From Serratia grimesii NBRC 13537 (GTDB lineage Bacteria > Pseudomonadota > Gammaproteobacteria > Enterobacterales > Enterobacteriaceae), in NCBI RefSeq assembly GCF_001590905.1, contig NZ_BCTT01000004.1, forward strand, positions 1-64,000: 64,000 bases of DNA, written 5' to 3'. Within the stretch, counting starts at the first letter, position 1, and each line of letters opens with the position of its first letter. Shown here piece by piece: positions 28,048-37,673 of this stretch. The position numbers and the translations under genes are program-made. Under the pieces are notes generated by a model. It saw nothing but the letters and a program-made list of their open reading frames with translations. It was not told the origin of the DNA and did not search any database.

Positions 28048-29330
28048 GGCTCTACCCCCTTGCGCGGAGCAAAGCTGGAACGACTGATGCGCACCAGCCC
28101 ACGTGGCCGCCAGATCATCATCGCCACCATCAACACGCCGAACAGCAGCACCCGGTACTCGGCGAAGCTGCGCAACAGCTCAGGCGCCACCGTGAGCACA
28201 AACGCCGCCAGCACCACGCCGATGGTCGACCCCATGCCGCCCAGTACCACGATCGCCAGGATCAACGCCGACTCAAAGAAGGTGAATGAGGTGGGATTGA
28301 CGAAGCCCTGATAAGTGGCGAAAAACACCCCGGCCAGCCCGGCGGTGGAGGCGCCCATCATAAAGGCCGACAGCTTCACCAGAACGTGGTTCAGCCCGAG
28401 AGAACGACAGGCGATTTCATCTTCGCGCAGTGCCTCCCAGGCGCGGCCGATTGGCATACGCGTCAACCGGTGCTTGATATACAGCACCAGCAGCACCACC
28501 AGAAACAGCACGGCATAGATAAAAATAAACTTCAGATTAGGGTTATAAGCAATCCCGAGGAATTCGTGGATCGGTACGCCGCCGTCCTTCGCTCGCCGGC
28601 CAAACTCCAGGCCAAAAATCGTTGGGGCCGGTACAGAGACACCGTTGGGGCCACCGGTCAGCGACATCCAGTTATTCAGCACCAGACGGATAATTTCCCC
28701 GAAGCCCAGCGTGACGATCGCCAGATAGTCGCCGTGCATACGCAACACGGGGAACCCCAGCAGCGCACCGGCCAGCGCGGCCATCAATGCCCCCAGCGGC
28801 AACATCGCCCAGAACCCCAGCCCAAGATACTGGTAACCCAGCGCCAACCCATAAGCACCAATGGCGTAGAACGCCACATAGCCCAGATCAAGCAGCCCAG
28901 CCAGGCCCACAACGATGTTCAACCCCAGCCCAAGCAATACGTAAATTAACCCCAGTATTGCTACTGTCAGTAGGTACTTGGTGGCAATAAACGGGAACAA
29001 CAGCGCGATAACTGCCATTAACGGAACTCCCCAACGCAGACTGGTTTTGGCCCCAATCGGCCGGACATAGACGCCGTCGTTACCGCCGTCAAAGCGCGTT
29101 AACAGCTTGCGGCCCGGTGCGGTCTGCAAAAACAGGCTTAGCAGCAGTCGCCCAGCCATCACCGCCGCGATAATCCACACCAGACGGCGCGGCTCAAAAT
29201 TAAAGCTGTATCCGTTGAGAACAATACCGACGATCGGCCCAAACACGATCAGGGCGATCAGCCCAGCCAATACGGCGTCCAGCAGGCTGCGTTTAATGTT
29301 CAGCCCTTGGTGAACCAGAGATTGCGACAT
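28044..29330 (-). CDS. livM: LivM: branched-chain amino acid permease
   Basis: An inner-membrane permease subunit of 428 residues with about ten helices, the expected size of enterobacterial LivM. Typical blocks are GLGLNIVVGLAGLLDLGYVAFYAIGAY (in part), FPVLRMHGDYLAIVTLGFGEI and the late GSTIGVVLAAFVLTVAPELLR. It pairs with LivH and lies 10 bases downstream of it. Confidence 0.93.
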   Translation of the reverse strand: MSQSLVHQGLNIKRSLLDAVLAGLIALIVFGPIVGIVLNGYSFNFEPRRLVWIIAAVMAGRLLLSLFLQTAPGRKLLTRFDGGNDGVYVRPIGAKTSLRWGVPLMAVIALLFPFIATKYLLTVAILGLIYVLLGLGLNIVVGLAGLLDLGYVAFYAIGAYGLALGYQYLGLGFWAMLPLGALMAALAGALLGFPVLRMHGDYLAIVTLGFGEIIRLVLNNWMSLTGGPNGVSVPAPTIFGLEFGRRAKDGGVPIHEFLGIAYNPNLKFIFIYAVLFLVVLLVLYIKHRLTRMPIGRAWEALREDEIACRSLGLNHVLVKLSAFMMGASTAGLAGVFFATYQGFVNPTSFTFFESALILAIVVLGGMGSTIGVVLAAFVLTVAPELLRSFAEYRVLLFGVLMVAMMIWRPRGLVRISRSSFAPRKGVEP

Positions 29331-29340
29331 AGTTTTCCCC

Positions 29341-30255
29341 TCAAACCTTAGCGACCATTGGTCGTCCGAGCAGGCCCTGAGGGCGGAAAATCAGGATCAC
29401 CACCAGCAAGCCGAAGGAAAATACATCTTTGTAATCCGAGTTAACCATACCGGCAAACTGCGCCTCCGCGACACCCAGCAGCAGGCCACCGAGCATTGCA
29501 CCGGGCAACGAACCTATACCGCCCAGCACCGCAGCGGTGAAGGCTTTAATGCCGATGATAAAGCCGACGTAGAAATCAAAGGTGCCGTAGTTCATGGTAA
29601 TCAGCACCCCGGCCAAACCAGCCATGGCGGCACCAATCACGAACACCAGGGAGATCACCCTGTCTGTGTTGATACCCAGAATGGACGCCATCTTGCGATC
29701 TTGTTGGGTCGCGCGGCAGATACGCCCCAGGCGGGTGTGCTGAATGATGTAAGTGAGGATAGCCATGCCCAGCAGTGAGGCGACCAGGATAAACACCTTG
29801 GTGTAAGTGATTTGGATCACCCCGCCGTCAAAGTTGAGGCGGAACACGCCGTCCAGCAGCGTCGGGATCCCTTGCTGGCGCGGCCCCTGGCTGATTTGCG
29901 CGTAGTTTTGCAAAATCAGCGACATGCCGATGGCGGAGATCAGCGGTGCCAGACGAGTAGAGTTGCGCAAGGGTTTGTAGGCGATACGCTCGATCACCCA
30001 GCCATACACGCCAGTAACGACGATGGTAAATACCAGCGTGCCGAGGATCAGCAGCGGGAAGGATTGCAGGCCGAAGAACGACAGCAGTGCCAACCCAATG
30101 GCGCAAAGGTAGGCGGAAATCATGTATACCTCGCCGTGGGCGAAGTTAATCATGCCGATAATGCCGTAAACCATGGTGTAGCCGATGGCGATCAGGCCGT
30201 AAACCGCGCCGAGCGTCAGGCCGTTGATCAACTGTTGCAGAAAGAAAACATCCAT
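29341..30255 (-). CDS. livH: LivH: branched-chain amino acid permease
   Basis: Permease subunit of 304 residues, E. coli LivH having 308. I start it at ATG 30255 (MDVFFLQQLINGL); the longer upstream frame has no homology. It shows GAVYGLIAIGYTMVYGIIGMINFAHGE split across the first two helices and KAFTAAVLGGIGSLPGAMLGG near the end, which faces the ATPase. Confidence 0.93.
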   Translation of the reverse strand: MDVFFLQQLINGLTLGAVYGLIAIGYTMVYGIIGMINFAHGEVYMISAYLCAIGLALLSFFGLQSFPLLILGTLVFTIVVTGVYGWVIERIAYKPLRNSTRLAPLISAIGMSLILQNYAQISQGPRQQGIPTLLDGVFRLNFDGGVIQITYTKVFILVASLLGMAILTYIIQHTRLGRICRATQQDRKMASILGINTDRVISLVFVIGAAMAGLAGVLITMNYGTFDFYVGFIIGIKAFTAAVLGGIGSLPGAMLGGLLLGVAEAQFAGMVNSDYKDVFSFGLLVVILIFRPQGLLGRPMVAKV

Positions 30256-30401
30256 AATGAGCAGTCTCGCCTGGTGGGACCGCAAGCTGGTGCAGACGCG
30301 GCCCAAGGGAAGTATCGGCGCGGACCCGCCAAACACGCGGATCCGCTTATGGGTTAATCCTCTATGAATTTCAAGTGACAGTTAGGCGGCAAGTACGGGA
30401 G

Positions 30402-30437
30402 TCCCCAGAAGCTTAGGTTCACTAAGTGACTGGGGGA
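30402..30437 (-). promoter_or_regulatory. Hairpin between livJ and livH
   Basis: TCCCCAG ... CTTAG / CTAAG ... CTGGGGGA forms a long imperfect stem in the 227-base gap between the binding-protein and permease genes. No U-tract follows, so processing or partial attenuation, giving excess binding protein, is more likely than full termination. Confidence 0.5.
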
Positions 30438-30482
30438 ACGTATGCAGCCAACAACGCTGTGGCTTGAAAGACGCCGAGGATT

Positions 30483-31601
30483 TTAGAGTTGGTGATATTT
30501 GCCTTTATCGTCCCATTGGTAGACCACGTAATCCGATACCTTCAGGTCGCCCTTCTTATCCCAGGCCTTTTTGCCCATTACGGTATCCACATCATGCGAT
30601 TTCAGCCATTCGCTGGCCTTGGCGCTGTCTTTGCCACCGGTCGCGTTGAACGCCGCGGCGATCGCCTGAATAGAGGCGTAGGAGTAGAGGGTGTAACCTT
30701 CTGGTTCAAAACCGCTGGCACGGAACTTGGCGATCACTGCTTTACCTTCCGGAATCTGGCGCGGATCGTTACCGAAGGTCATCAGCACGCCGTTGGTATA
30801 CTGTGGCCCACCGGCAGCAGTCACCAGCTCTTCGGTCACGATGCAGTCACCGGAGAAGAACTTGGCGGTCACGCCCTGCTCACGCATCTGGCGCACCAAT
30901 GGCCCAGCCTCTGGATGGCAGCCACCGAAATAGACCACGTCAGGTTTAACCGAGGCGATCTTGGTCACCAGTGCGTTGAAGTCTTTTTCACCGCGTGACA
31001 GCCCTTCATACAGCACTTCCTTCACGCCGCGCTTGTTCATCTCTGCTCTGGCGGCATCTGCCAACCCCTGACCGTAGGTGTCTTTGTCGTGGATCACCGC
31101 GATGCGTTTGGCTTTCAGAGTATTGAGCATGTAGTTGGTGGCGATCACCCCTTGCTGGTCATCACGACCGCACATGCGGAACATGTTGGCCATGTTGCGC
31201 TCGGTGATCTGCGGGTTGGTTGAGCCGGGGGTGATGGCGATAATGCCGGCCTCGTCATACACCTCGGAGGCTGGCATGGTGGAGGAGGAGCAGAAGTGCC
31301 CCACCACCGCCGCGACCTTGTCCTGATCCACCAAACGGTTGGCAACGGCGACCGCTTGTTTAGGTTCGCAGGCGTCATCCCCTTGAACCAGTTTGATTTT
31401 TTCCCCTTTAATCCCGCCTGCAGCGTTAATATCCGCTGCCGCCTGCGAAGCACCACGCCAATACTGATCGCCATAGGTCGCATTCGGCCCAGAGAACGGC
31501 CCGGCGACGCCGATAACGATATCGGCCTGAGCATAAAAAGCAGAACCTAAACAACCGATAAGCAGAGCAGCGAGCGGACTTTTAATCAATTTCGATGACA
31601 T
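30483..31601 (-). CDS. livJ: LivJ/LivK-type branched-chain amino acid binding protein
   Basis: A periplasmic type I binding protein of 372 residues from ATG 31601. The signal peptide ends near AQA-D. The mature N-terminus reads IVIGVAGPFSGPNATYGDQY, and the conserved pair of Cys, in DDACEPKQAV, matches LivJ/LivK. It captures Leu, Ile or Val for LivHMGF. Being promoter-proximal and followed by a hairpin, it is likely made in excess. LivJ and LivK cannot be told apart from this window. Confidence 0.9.
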   Translation of the reverse strand: MSSKLIKSPLAALLIGCLGSAFYAQADIVIGVAGPFSGPNATYGDQYWRGASQAAADINAAGGIKGEKIKLVQGDDACEPKQAVAVANRLVDQDKVAAVVGHFCSSSTMPASEVYDEAGIIAITPGSTNPQITERNMANMFRMCGRDDQQGVIATNYMLNTLKAKRIAVIHDKDTYGQGLADAARAEMNKRGVKEVLYEGLSRGEKDFNALVTKIASVKPDVVYFGGCHPEAGPLVRQMREQGVTAKFFSGDCIVTEELVTAAGGPQYTNGVLMTFGNDPRQIPEGKAVIAKFRASGFEPEGYTLYSYASIQAIAAAFNATGGKDSAKASEWLKSHDVDTVMGKKAWDKKGDLKVSDYVVYQWDDKGKYHQL

Positions 31602-32113
31602 TGTTGTATTCCTCAGCACTGTTTTTAGATCCCAAATAATTGGCGCTGTATCAAAGCGGCGAGAACACCGATACGGCTTCAAGTATCACAGGTATAGCGG
31701 AACGCCCAGAGGCGTGGAGCAATCACTTTATGTGTAGACGGCGAAAATAATTTGCGCGAGAGCGCAGTCGCATTCCCCGCATTTAAACAAGCAAAAATCT
31801 AGCCATTGTGACGGCCAATACATATTTTCTGTCCATTCATCCTACATATCAGAGAGAAAATGCGAGGTTTCAGCGCCGTCAGGAGGCTCTGTGAGGGGAT
31901 CTGCTGGCTAACTCGTCGCAATATTTTTCTGCGGTATTATCCGTTCATCTACGGCGATATCGCCCTGCGCACCAGAAGCGTGCAATGGCCGGTGCAAACC
32001 CAACGCCGGGGATTTTTGGGTGAAAAACAGCGTGGATAAACAAGATGAGTGCCGAAAAACAACGCAACATGCTCATTACGACAGCAAACACACTTTTTTC
32101 GTAGTTTAGTGCT
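31602..32113. other. Intergenic region upstream of livJ and before the tRNA
   Basis: About 500 bases hold the presumed livJ promoter and regulatory sites. Only a short TGCGCGAGAGCGCA inverted repeat near 31750 stands out. No gene is supported. Confidence 0.4.
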
Positions 32114-32142
32114 TTGACAAAGCCGCACCACCCCGCTATTAT
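32114..32142 (+). promoter_or_regulatory. tRNA-Asn promoter
   Basis: A consensus -35 TTGACA and a near-consensus -10 TATTAT are 17 bases apart. The GC-rich discriminator TCGCCCCG that follows is typical of stringently controlled stable-RNA promoters. Confidence 0.85.
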
Positions 32143-32160
32143 TCGCCCCGTTCACACGAT

Positions 32161-32236
32161 TCCTCTGTAGTTCAGTCGGTAGAACGGCGGACTGTTAATC
32201 CGTATGTCACTGGTTCGAGTCCAGTCAGAGGAGCCA
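32161..32236 (+). tRNA. tRNA-Asn (GTT)
   Basis: A complete 76-nucleotide cloverleaf. The acceptor arm TCCTCTG pairs with CAGAGGA and is followed by an encoded GCCA. The anticodon GTT lies at 32194-32196 and the T-loop is GGTTCGAGTCC. tRNA-Asn genes are favoured integration sites in Yersinia and related bacteria; accessory DNA follows here too. Confidence 0.97.
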
Positions 32237-32248
32237 TATTTAGAGAAG

Positions 32249-32277
32249 CCCGCTCAGGGAAACCTGAGCGGGATTTT
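32249..32277 (+). terminator. tRNA-Asn terminator
   Basis: CCCGCTCAGG / CCTGAGCGGG hairpin followed by ATTTTT, 12 bases after the tRNA. Nearly identical to the hairpin at the first bases of the window. Confidence 0.88.
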
Positions 32278-32462
32278 TGCTTTTGTTTTTTTATCGGTGG
32301 TTAGGAGCCTGTGCCGGATATGTCAGCGTTCCAATCTGTGACGGTTGCCAAGTGACAACACAGGTATTACTGGTAATATTTAAGCTATCGAAGAGGGACA
32401 GCACAGTTCTAAATTATGATTTTAGTCAGGACTGTTTGAACAGATAGGGAAGCTTAAAATAG

Positions 32463-33005
32463 ATGAGTAGGCGTCTAAACAGAGATTACCGTACTAAAAT
32501 AAGAAATATTCCCCGCCGCTTAAAAGCGCTTAACCGTTGGGCGGAAACCTTCCATGATCCAATCCTCGCAGATTTTCCAGAAGACCAACGCTACTGGAAC
32601 TACAAAATTCCTGTAGATGTCAATCTTGTTGAGGGAAAACACAGTGTCCAGAAAACCAAAGCAGCCTGCGCGCAAGCGTTAATTGACGCATGTTCTAATT
32701 TAATACTTGCAACAGCCGGCTCGAGCTACAGCCCGCGAATTACTTCTGTTATCTGCCTCCCGGATATGTTTACCAGCGAAGTCTGTCTTTACCATTCTGA
32801 AGAGTACTATCAGGGTTTCATATGCGAAAGCACTTCTGAAAATGTGGCTTCATCGATCATTACGGGGCGTAGCCTTGCTGAAGAATGGGGATTAACTCTG
32901 CCAGAGAATGTACAGGAGTTGGGGACCTCGCTTGAATACTATGGCGGTGACGATCCCGATGAATGGTTTACAGGCGAACGTTGGTACTATGGCCAAGTGT
33001 TATAA
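32463..33005 (+). CDS. Hypothetical protein, 180 residues
   Basis: A soluble protein with a basic N-terminus (SRRLNRDYRTKIRNIPRRLK) and an acidic, aromatic C-terminus (EYYGGDDPDEWFTGERWYYG). I see no signal peptide, helix-turn-helix or catalytic motif and do not recognise the family for certain. It is the first gene after the tRNA-Asn. Codon use looks normal and the frame is intact, with a modest GGGAAGC ribosome binding site. An orphan immunity or defence-related role would be a guess. Confidence 0.65.
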   Translation: MSRRLNRDYRTKIRNIPRRLKALNRWAETFHDPILADFPEDQRYWNYKIPVDVNLVEGKHSVQKTKAACAQALIDACSNLILATAGSSYSPRITSVICLPDMFTSEVCLYHSEEYYQGFICESTSENVASSIITGRSLAEEWGLTLPENVQELGTSLEYYGGDDPDEWFTGERWYYGQVL

Positions 33006-33062
33006 AAGCGCGTTTAATGTCCGTTTCGCATAGTGCCAGCCTCACAGTGAAACGATGCCACC

Positions 33063-33983
33063 TTATGTTGCTAAGGATATATTGCTCAATTTCTGATGCA
33101 TGAAATCAATAAGCGCTCTTGTTTTAGCGGGCAAGTAACGCCGATCTGAATAAAGTGCAAACAATTGCAATGGGGCTGCCGATTGTTCAAACTCAACCTC
33201 GATTAACCGTCCATCGCTAATGTAGGGTTGGCAGGCTTGTTTCGATAGAATTGCAAAACCGACACCTGATACCGCAGCCCGTCCTGCCATCTCTCCGCTG
33301 TTTACCCGATAATGCCCATTAACCTTAATTGTCTCGAATCCTCCCTTTGTATTGACAAACTGCCAGGGGGCACCTTTCAGTGCACTTACCGTTGTAATGC
33401 AGGGTAATTCTTCAAATTGCTGGATATGAGAAGGGGTACCATAACGCTGAATGACGGAGGGAGCTGCAACAACGGTGCAAGGGATAGTCATCAGATGACG
33501 AGCTATGTAGTCACTGTCATCCATCTGACCCCGGGTAATAATGATAGCTAAATCCAAATCATCTCGCAGGGATTCGAGGCCCGACAAATTTGTGACACAG
33601 CTGATCTCCAGATCCGGGTACAGACAGGCGAAATCGGCAACAACAGAACCCAGCAATGCAGGGCCTATTTCATTGGGAATACAGATGCGTAATGGGCCCT
33701 TGAGTTGCATTTGCCGCAACGTTAATTCTGTCTCAGTTTGCTCAAGTGCCTCCAGTAATGGCTTCGCTCGGGTATAGAGTAGGTGCCCCGCCTGGGTGAG
33801 TTTCATGTGTCGGGTGCTGCGCTCAATAAGCTGAAGATTCAGTTTTTCTTCTAACTGAGAAATACAACGACTAACATTTGATGTCGGCATTTCAAGGACT
33901 TTCGATGCCCCGACAAAACTTTCTCTTTCAACCACAGCAATGAATACTTTTAGGGTATTAAAATCAAGAGCCGAACGCATCAA
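33063..33983 (-). CDS. LysR-family transcriptional regulator
   Basis: A regulator of 306 residues. The N-terminal winged helix-turn-helix (about 5-65) has the FVGASKVLEMPTSNVSRCI region of the AphB/DsdC-like class. Residues 90-300 form the two-lobed effector domain (GPLRICIPNEIGPALLG...). It diverges from an MFS exporter gene with about 100 bases between them, so it probably controls that gene and itself. Confidence 0.9.
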   Translation of the reverse strand: MMRSALDFNTLKVFIAVVERESFVGASKVLEMPTSNVSRCISQLEEKLNLQLIERSTRHMKLTQAGHLLYTRAKPLLEALEQTETELTLRQMQLKGPLRICIPNEIGPALLGSVVADFACLYPDLEISCVTNLSGLESLRDDLDLAIIITRGQMDDSDYIARHLMTIPCTVVAAPSVIQRYGTPSHIQQFEELPCITTVSALKGAPWQFVNTKGGFETIKVNGHYRVNSGEMAGRAAVSGVGFAILSKQACQPYISDGRLIEVEFEQSAAPLQLFALYSDRRYLPAKTRALIDFMHQKLSNISLAT

Positions 33984-34084
33984 CTATCCCATATTTGATA
34001 ATAATGAATGCCATTTCTACCATATAATACATACCATTGATAGCGGTTAAACTCAGGGTATCTTTTATCCATAGGTTGCTTGCT

Positions 34085-35293
34085 ATGCCACTGGCCACAC
34101 AGACGTTTAACCATAAAACTCTCATGCGGATAGCCATTGTAATGGCTTTTATCCAGTTCACTAATGCGCTGGAATACATGGCGTTGACGCCTGTTTTTGC
34201 TTTTATGGCCGATGGATTTTCGGTTCCTGTATCATTTTCTGGCTATGTTTCTGGTATGTACACACTGGGTGCTGTCCTTTCTGGAATTATTGCTTTTTAT
34301 ATGATCGACCGGTTTAATAAAAAACAATTCTTGGTCAATAATATGGTGCTGCTGTGTGCATTAACATTTTTGTCCACACTCACGACTCATTTTGACACTC
34401 TACTCGTACTACGATTTTGCGCAGGATTGGTTGGTGGTACGACAATGGGGGTGGGTACGAGCATTTTGATAAACTATGCCCCAGCGAACTTACGTGGAAA
34501 AATGCTGGCAACGGTGATTGCATCATTCTCGATGGTGAGTATCGTCGGCATGCCAGCTATATTATTTTTGTGCACGCACTATGGTTGGCATACTGCGCTG
34601 TGGTTAATCAGCTCACTTTGCCTACTGTCTTTACCGTTGATAGTATTTATTATCCCCAAGGATACGGTTCCATCAAGCGTGAAGGTTAATCTATCTATTG
34701 ATACCCAAACCTTACTTTTCGCCTCTTGTGCTGCAATAGTACAATTTAGCCCAATGCTAATTATTCCGATTTTGACGCCATTAATGACGCAGTATATGGG
34801 AGCACAACAAAACCTATTACCCTTATTGTTCTTAAGTGGAGGGATTGCAGGTTATCTGTCTACAAAAATAACCGGTGTTCTAACATCGCGTTTATCTGCT
34901 CTGATGTTGGCAACAATTTCAACGCTGTTCTTTGTAGCAAGTTTGCTGATTCCTGCGATGGACTATCATAATGCATTTCTATTTATAACCTTATTTCTTG
35001 GAGCCTCATATAGCCGACTTGTTTCCGCTTCGTCGGTTGCTGTCCAGTATCCTGAGAATGAACAACGAGCCAGTTTTTCTTCACTACAGGCAGCAATTAT
35101 GTCCCTGATAACAACTCTCGCATTCTTTTTGTCTTCCTTATTACTACCTGACCAGGGAATAACAACGCAAAATCTAAACAGACTGTTAGCTGTAAGTGCA
35201 TTAGCCGCAGCTGGATTTCCTGTAATGGTCATAATACTTCAGAAGAAACTGGCCAAACGGACTATCCAGCCTGACCATCTCATCATTGATTAG
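34085..35293 (+). CDS. MFS transporter (DHA1-like)
   Basis: An inner-membrane exporter of about 402 residues with 12 helices and the SGYVSGMYTLGAVLSGIIAF second helix typical of DHA1 proteins. The start is uncertain: ATG 34085 is used here; TTG 34037 and ATG 34124 are possible. It is divergent from the LysR gene. Drug, nucleoside or sugar efflux is possible; no substrate can be named. AT-rich, like the rest of the accessory region. Confidence 0.8.
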   Translation: MPLATQTFNHKTLMRIAIVMAFIQFTNALEYMALTPVFAFMADGFSVPVSFSGYVSGMYTLGAVLSGIIAFYMIDRFNKKQFLVNNMVLLCALTFLSTLTTHFDTLLVLRFCAGLVGGTTMGVGTSILINYAPANLRGKMLATVIASFSMVSIVGMPAILFLCTHYGWHTALWLISSLCLLSLPLIVFIIPKDTVPSSVKVNLSIDTQTLLFASCAAIVQFSPMLIIPILTPLMTQYMGAQQNLLPLLFLSGGIAGYLSTKITGVLTSRLSALMLATISTLFFVASLLIPAMDYHNAFLFITLFLGASYSRLVSASSVAVQYPENEQRASFSSLQAAIMSLITTLAFFLSSLLLPDQGITTQNLNRLLAVSALAAAGFPVMVIILQKKLAKRTIQPDHLIID

Positions 35294-35300
35294 CATAACA

Positions 35301-35324
35301 TCCGCCTCTGGCACAAAGCGGGCA
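35301..35324. repeat. Dispersed intergenic repeat (TCCGC..TGGCACAAAGCGGGCA type)
   Basis: TCCGCCTCTGGCACAAAGCG followed by GGCA is the most complete copy: its two ends are inverted repeats (TCCGC and GCGGGCA). It stands between the MFS gene and the sigma/nuclease fusion gene. Confidence 0.6.
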
Positions 35325-35476
35325 TGTATCCTCACTATTGCTCCAGTAGCACCACTTAATGTCCGGTGAATGAGCGTTCGTCATGCTGACCAAGCCAGGT
35401 ATTTACAGAGCTGTCTACACCCGTATTTAACGGATAATGTTTCTGTAAATAGACCCATTTTAGAAAGCTCACGGGC

Positions 35477-37072
35477 TCAGTCCAGTATAGCCAGCACGGT
35501 GTCATGGGCATTTCGCGCAGTAATGCGGTAGGATCTGTCTACCTCAGCACCTGACTGAATGATATACGCCGTCAGATCGAACCGTGTAAGTTCATGCCGC
35601 GTGCATAACCCCATCATGTCGCGCCAGGTCAGAACCCCAGATGCGTTCAGTTCGTTTTCTATCAGCGTCCATTTAGCCGCAGGGATGACATGTTCTTCCA
35701 GTTGCCGTAACGTATGTCGATCGCTGACAACCAGCCATCCCCACCCTCGCGCGTGCGCCCATGCCCGACCCGCAATGGCTTTTGCACAGTTGATGCTTAA
35801 GGCCATGCTGTCTGTTGGTTTAACTTCGACAAGCAGGCACCGGCCATCAAGGGTCGCAACGAGCAGATCCGGGTAATACTTTCGGAGTTTGCCTTTAAAA
35901 CTGTACGGAATAGCAACGGGTTGTTCCTGATAAAAGGAAACCTGGTCGCTGCGCTCCAACAGCGTCATGATATCTAGCTCAAGTCCGGACTCGTACTGGA
36001 CGACGCGTTCGAGCTTCTGTGAGTAAAAATGACCGGCGATATCCGAATCATTGACTACTCGCTGAGAAGAGAGCTGCGCTGCCGGTGGTGGCGGAGCGAT
36101 GACTGAGGGCCAGTCTGTATTATTTAACCAGCCGCTGAGCACAGATTCAATTCTCTCTTTCGCGGCTCGACTCCGGTCCAGCTCGCGCAACTTTGTCTTT
36201 TGTAGTCGTGAAATAGTGGAGAAGAATCCCACAATTTCCACTCTCTTAACCTTCAGAATACCGGCAGTGCAGAGAATGAACTTCGCGGCCAGTTCAGGCG
36301 ACGTCATAAAATCACGGTGAGCGATACGATGCGCCCATATCGCTATTTCATACGAGGAATCACTGACTGCGATAATAAGCTTTTTAAGAGCGGCGCCGGG
36401 GGTTCCCTCAAAGCGAGACTTAGCCGCTAGCCGCCTGAAGGCCCGCTCCTGAATTTGTCTGACTCTCTCACGGGAAACGCCCCATTTGATGGCGATCTCA
36501 GCGAGTGTATGGGGATACTCATCTATGCCGAAACGCATCAGAAGAACATCACGATCGCGCTCCTTAGATAAACTCTCCACAGCCGCACTAACCAGCATGA
36601 TGACATCGGATTCACTGGCTACATAATCCAGAAATTCCGTGTTGGGGACGAAATCTGTTATTTGCTTTTCGTCTGGCGTTTTACCGCTCGCTCCCGGCAT
36701 CGCTGCACATGACGAAACAGCTTGCTCACCAACCCTCTGTGGTATCCCTATTTCTTGTTTTTTTTCCGGGGCTTTTTCTGTTGCAGCAGACAGACGCAGG
36801 GCATTGATAAGACATGCCCGTTCTTGACTTCGTGTTTCGTTGAAATAGCGCGCCAGATCACACACTGAAGCAATATTGTTGTTCTGGCAAAATTCAGAGG
36901 GGAGCAAACGCTTAATCGCGCCATATATACCTCCAAACGTACGCTGATGACGTTCGGCAAGCTCACTTAGCGTGAGACCCTGCTCTATTGCTAAGATCAG
37001 TTGCTGAAATTCTTCTTTACCCCACGGAGCTCCATGGCGCGCTGGAAAGTTTTTGGTGGTGGTTTCAGACAT
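35477..37072 (-). CDS. SANT/sigma region 4-like/TnsA-like nuclease fusion protein
   Basis: A protein of 531 residues with unusual architecture. Residues 13-58 (APWGKEEFQQLILAIEQG...) resemble a SANT/Myb-like helix trio. Residues about 168-220 are a clear sigma-70 region 4-type helix-turn-helix: RDRDVLLMRFGID, TLAEIAIKWGVS, RERVRQIQERAFRRL. Residues about 355-440 resemble a TnsA/PD-(D/E)XK nuclease: YESGLE (E361 or E365), YYPDLLV (D402) and LVEVKP (E416, K418). A winged-helix-like tail ends the protein. No region 2, so not a complete sigma factor. It could bring a nuclease to a promoter or specific DNA site. It stands alone, 600 bases from a divergent unknown gene. Confidence 0.75.
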   Translation of the reverse strand: MSETTTKNFPARHGAPWGKEEFQQLILAIEQGLTLSELAERHQRTFGGIYGAIKRLLPSEFCQNNNIASVCDLARYFNETRSQERACLINALRLSAATEKAPEKKQEIGIPQRVGEQAVSSCAAMPGASGKTPDEKQITDFVPNTEFLDYVASESDVIMLVSAAVESLSKERDRDVLLMRFGIDEYPHTLAEIAIKWGVSRERVRQIQERAFRRLAAKSRFEGTPGAALKKLIIAVSDSSYEIAIWAHRIAHRDFMTSPELAAKFILCTAGILKVKRVEIVGFFSTISRLQKTKLRELDRSRAAKERIESVLSGWLNNTDWPSVIAPPPPAAQLSSQRVVNDSDIAGHFYSQKLERVVQYESGLELDIMTLLERSDQVSFYQEQPVAIPYSFKGKLRKYYPDLLVATLDGRCLLVEVKPTDSMALSINCAKAIAGRAWAHARGWGWLVVSDRHTLRQLEEHVIPAAKWTLIENELNASGVLTWRDMMGLCTRHELTRFDLTAYIIQSGAEVDRSYRITARNAHDTVLAILD

Positions 37073-37673
37073 AGCTTTAGCGATATATCCCTATTTTTCG
37101 TTACGAACTGCCTCACTGAAAGCGCATGACGTCCATTTACGGTGATAATGGTAGCAAATTCAGTCTGTGGCAGAAAACAGCCGCACCGACATTAGCCTAA
37201 TTATTGGATCTCTGTTCCTTCCCATCTCCCAATAACAATGTCATTGCTCCCGCAGCCCCCGTTTTGTTCCTAAGCAACGCTTTCGGCTGAAAGCTCCAGA
37301 GTAAATACTATCCTGATAGCGAGTGGATTAATGGTACTTCATCCTTTACCTAGTGGTGAGCCACAGAGGTCCACTTTAGCGAGAAGCGGAAGTAGGCACT
37401 TTTGCTCCCACAAGAGTGTCTACATAAACAGTCGCAACTCAGCCATGTTCCCGTCCCCTGCGCAATACTTTGGCGCACAAAACCGGGAATGTGTACGTAA
37501 GGTGCTGCTTCATTAGAGAAAATTGAGTGGAGTGGACTGGTCTCGTCGGCAGGCTGAAGGTAGCTGATCCCGGCAGACGTTTTTCGGTTTGTCGGGCCGA
37601 AAGGTAAGTAATACTATAATTTTTAAAAGCTTAAAATAAGTAAGATGCATAAACATGAAGTTAAAGGACAGAC
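37073..37673. other. 600-base intergenic region
   Basis: Divergent promoters for the fusion protein and the 308-residue protein must lie here. I see fragments of the dispersed repeat (GTCCACTTTAGCGAGAAGCGGA near 37370) and a partial hairpin at about 37550-37600, but no gene that I can support. Confidence 0.4.

Noticed and set aside
30402..30437. A full terminator between livJ and livH
   Set aside because: The stem lacks a U-tract, and the permease genes behind it show no convincing promoter.
35477..37072. A complete sigma factor
   Set aside because: Only a region 4-like helix-turn-helix is visible. Region 2 for -10 recognition and core binding is missing.
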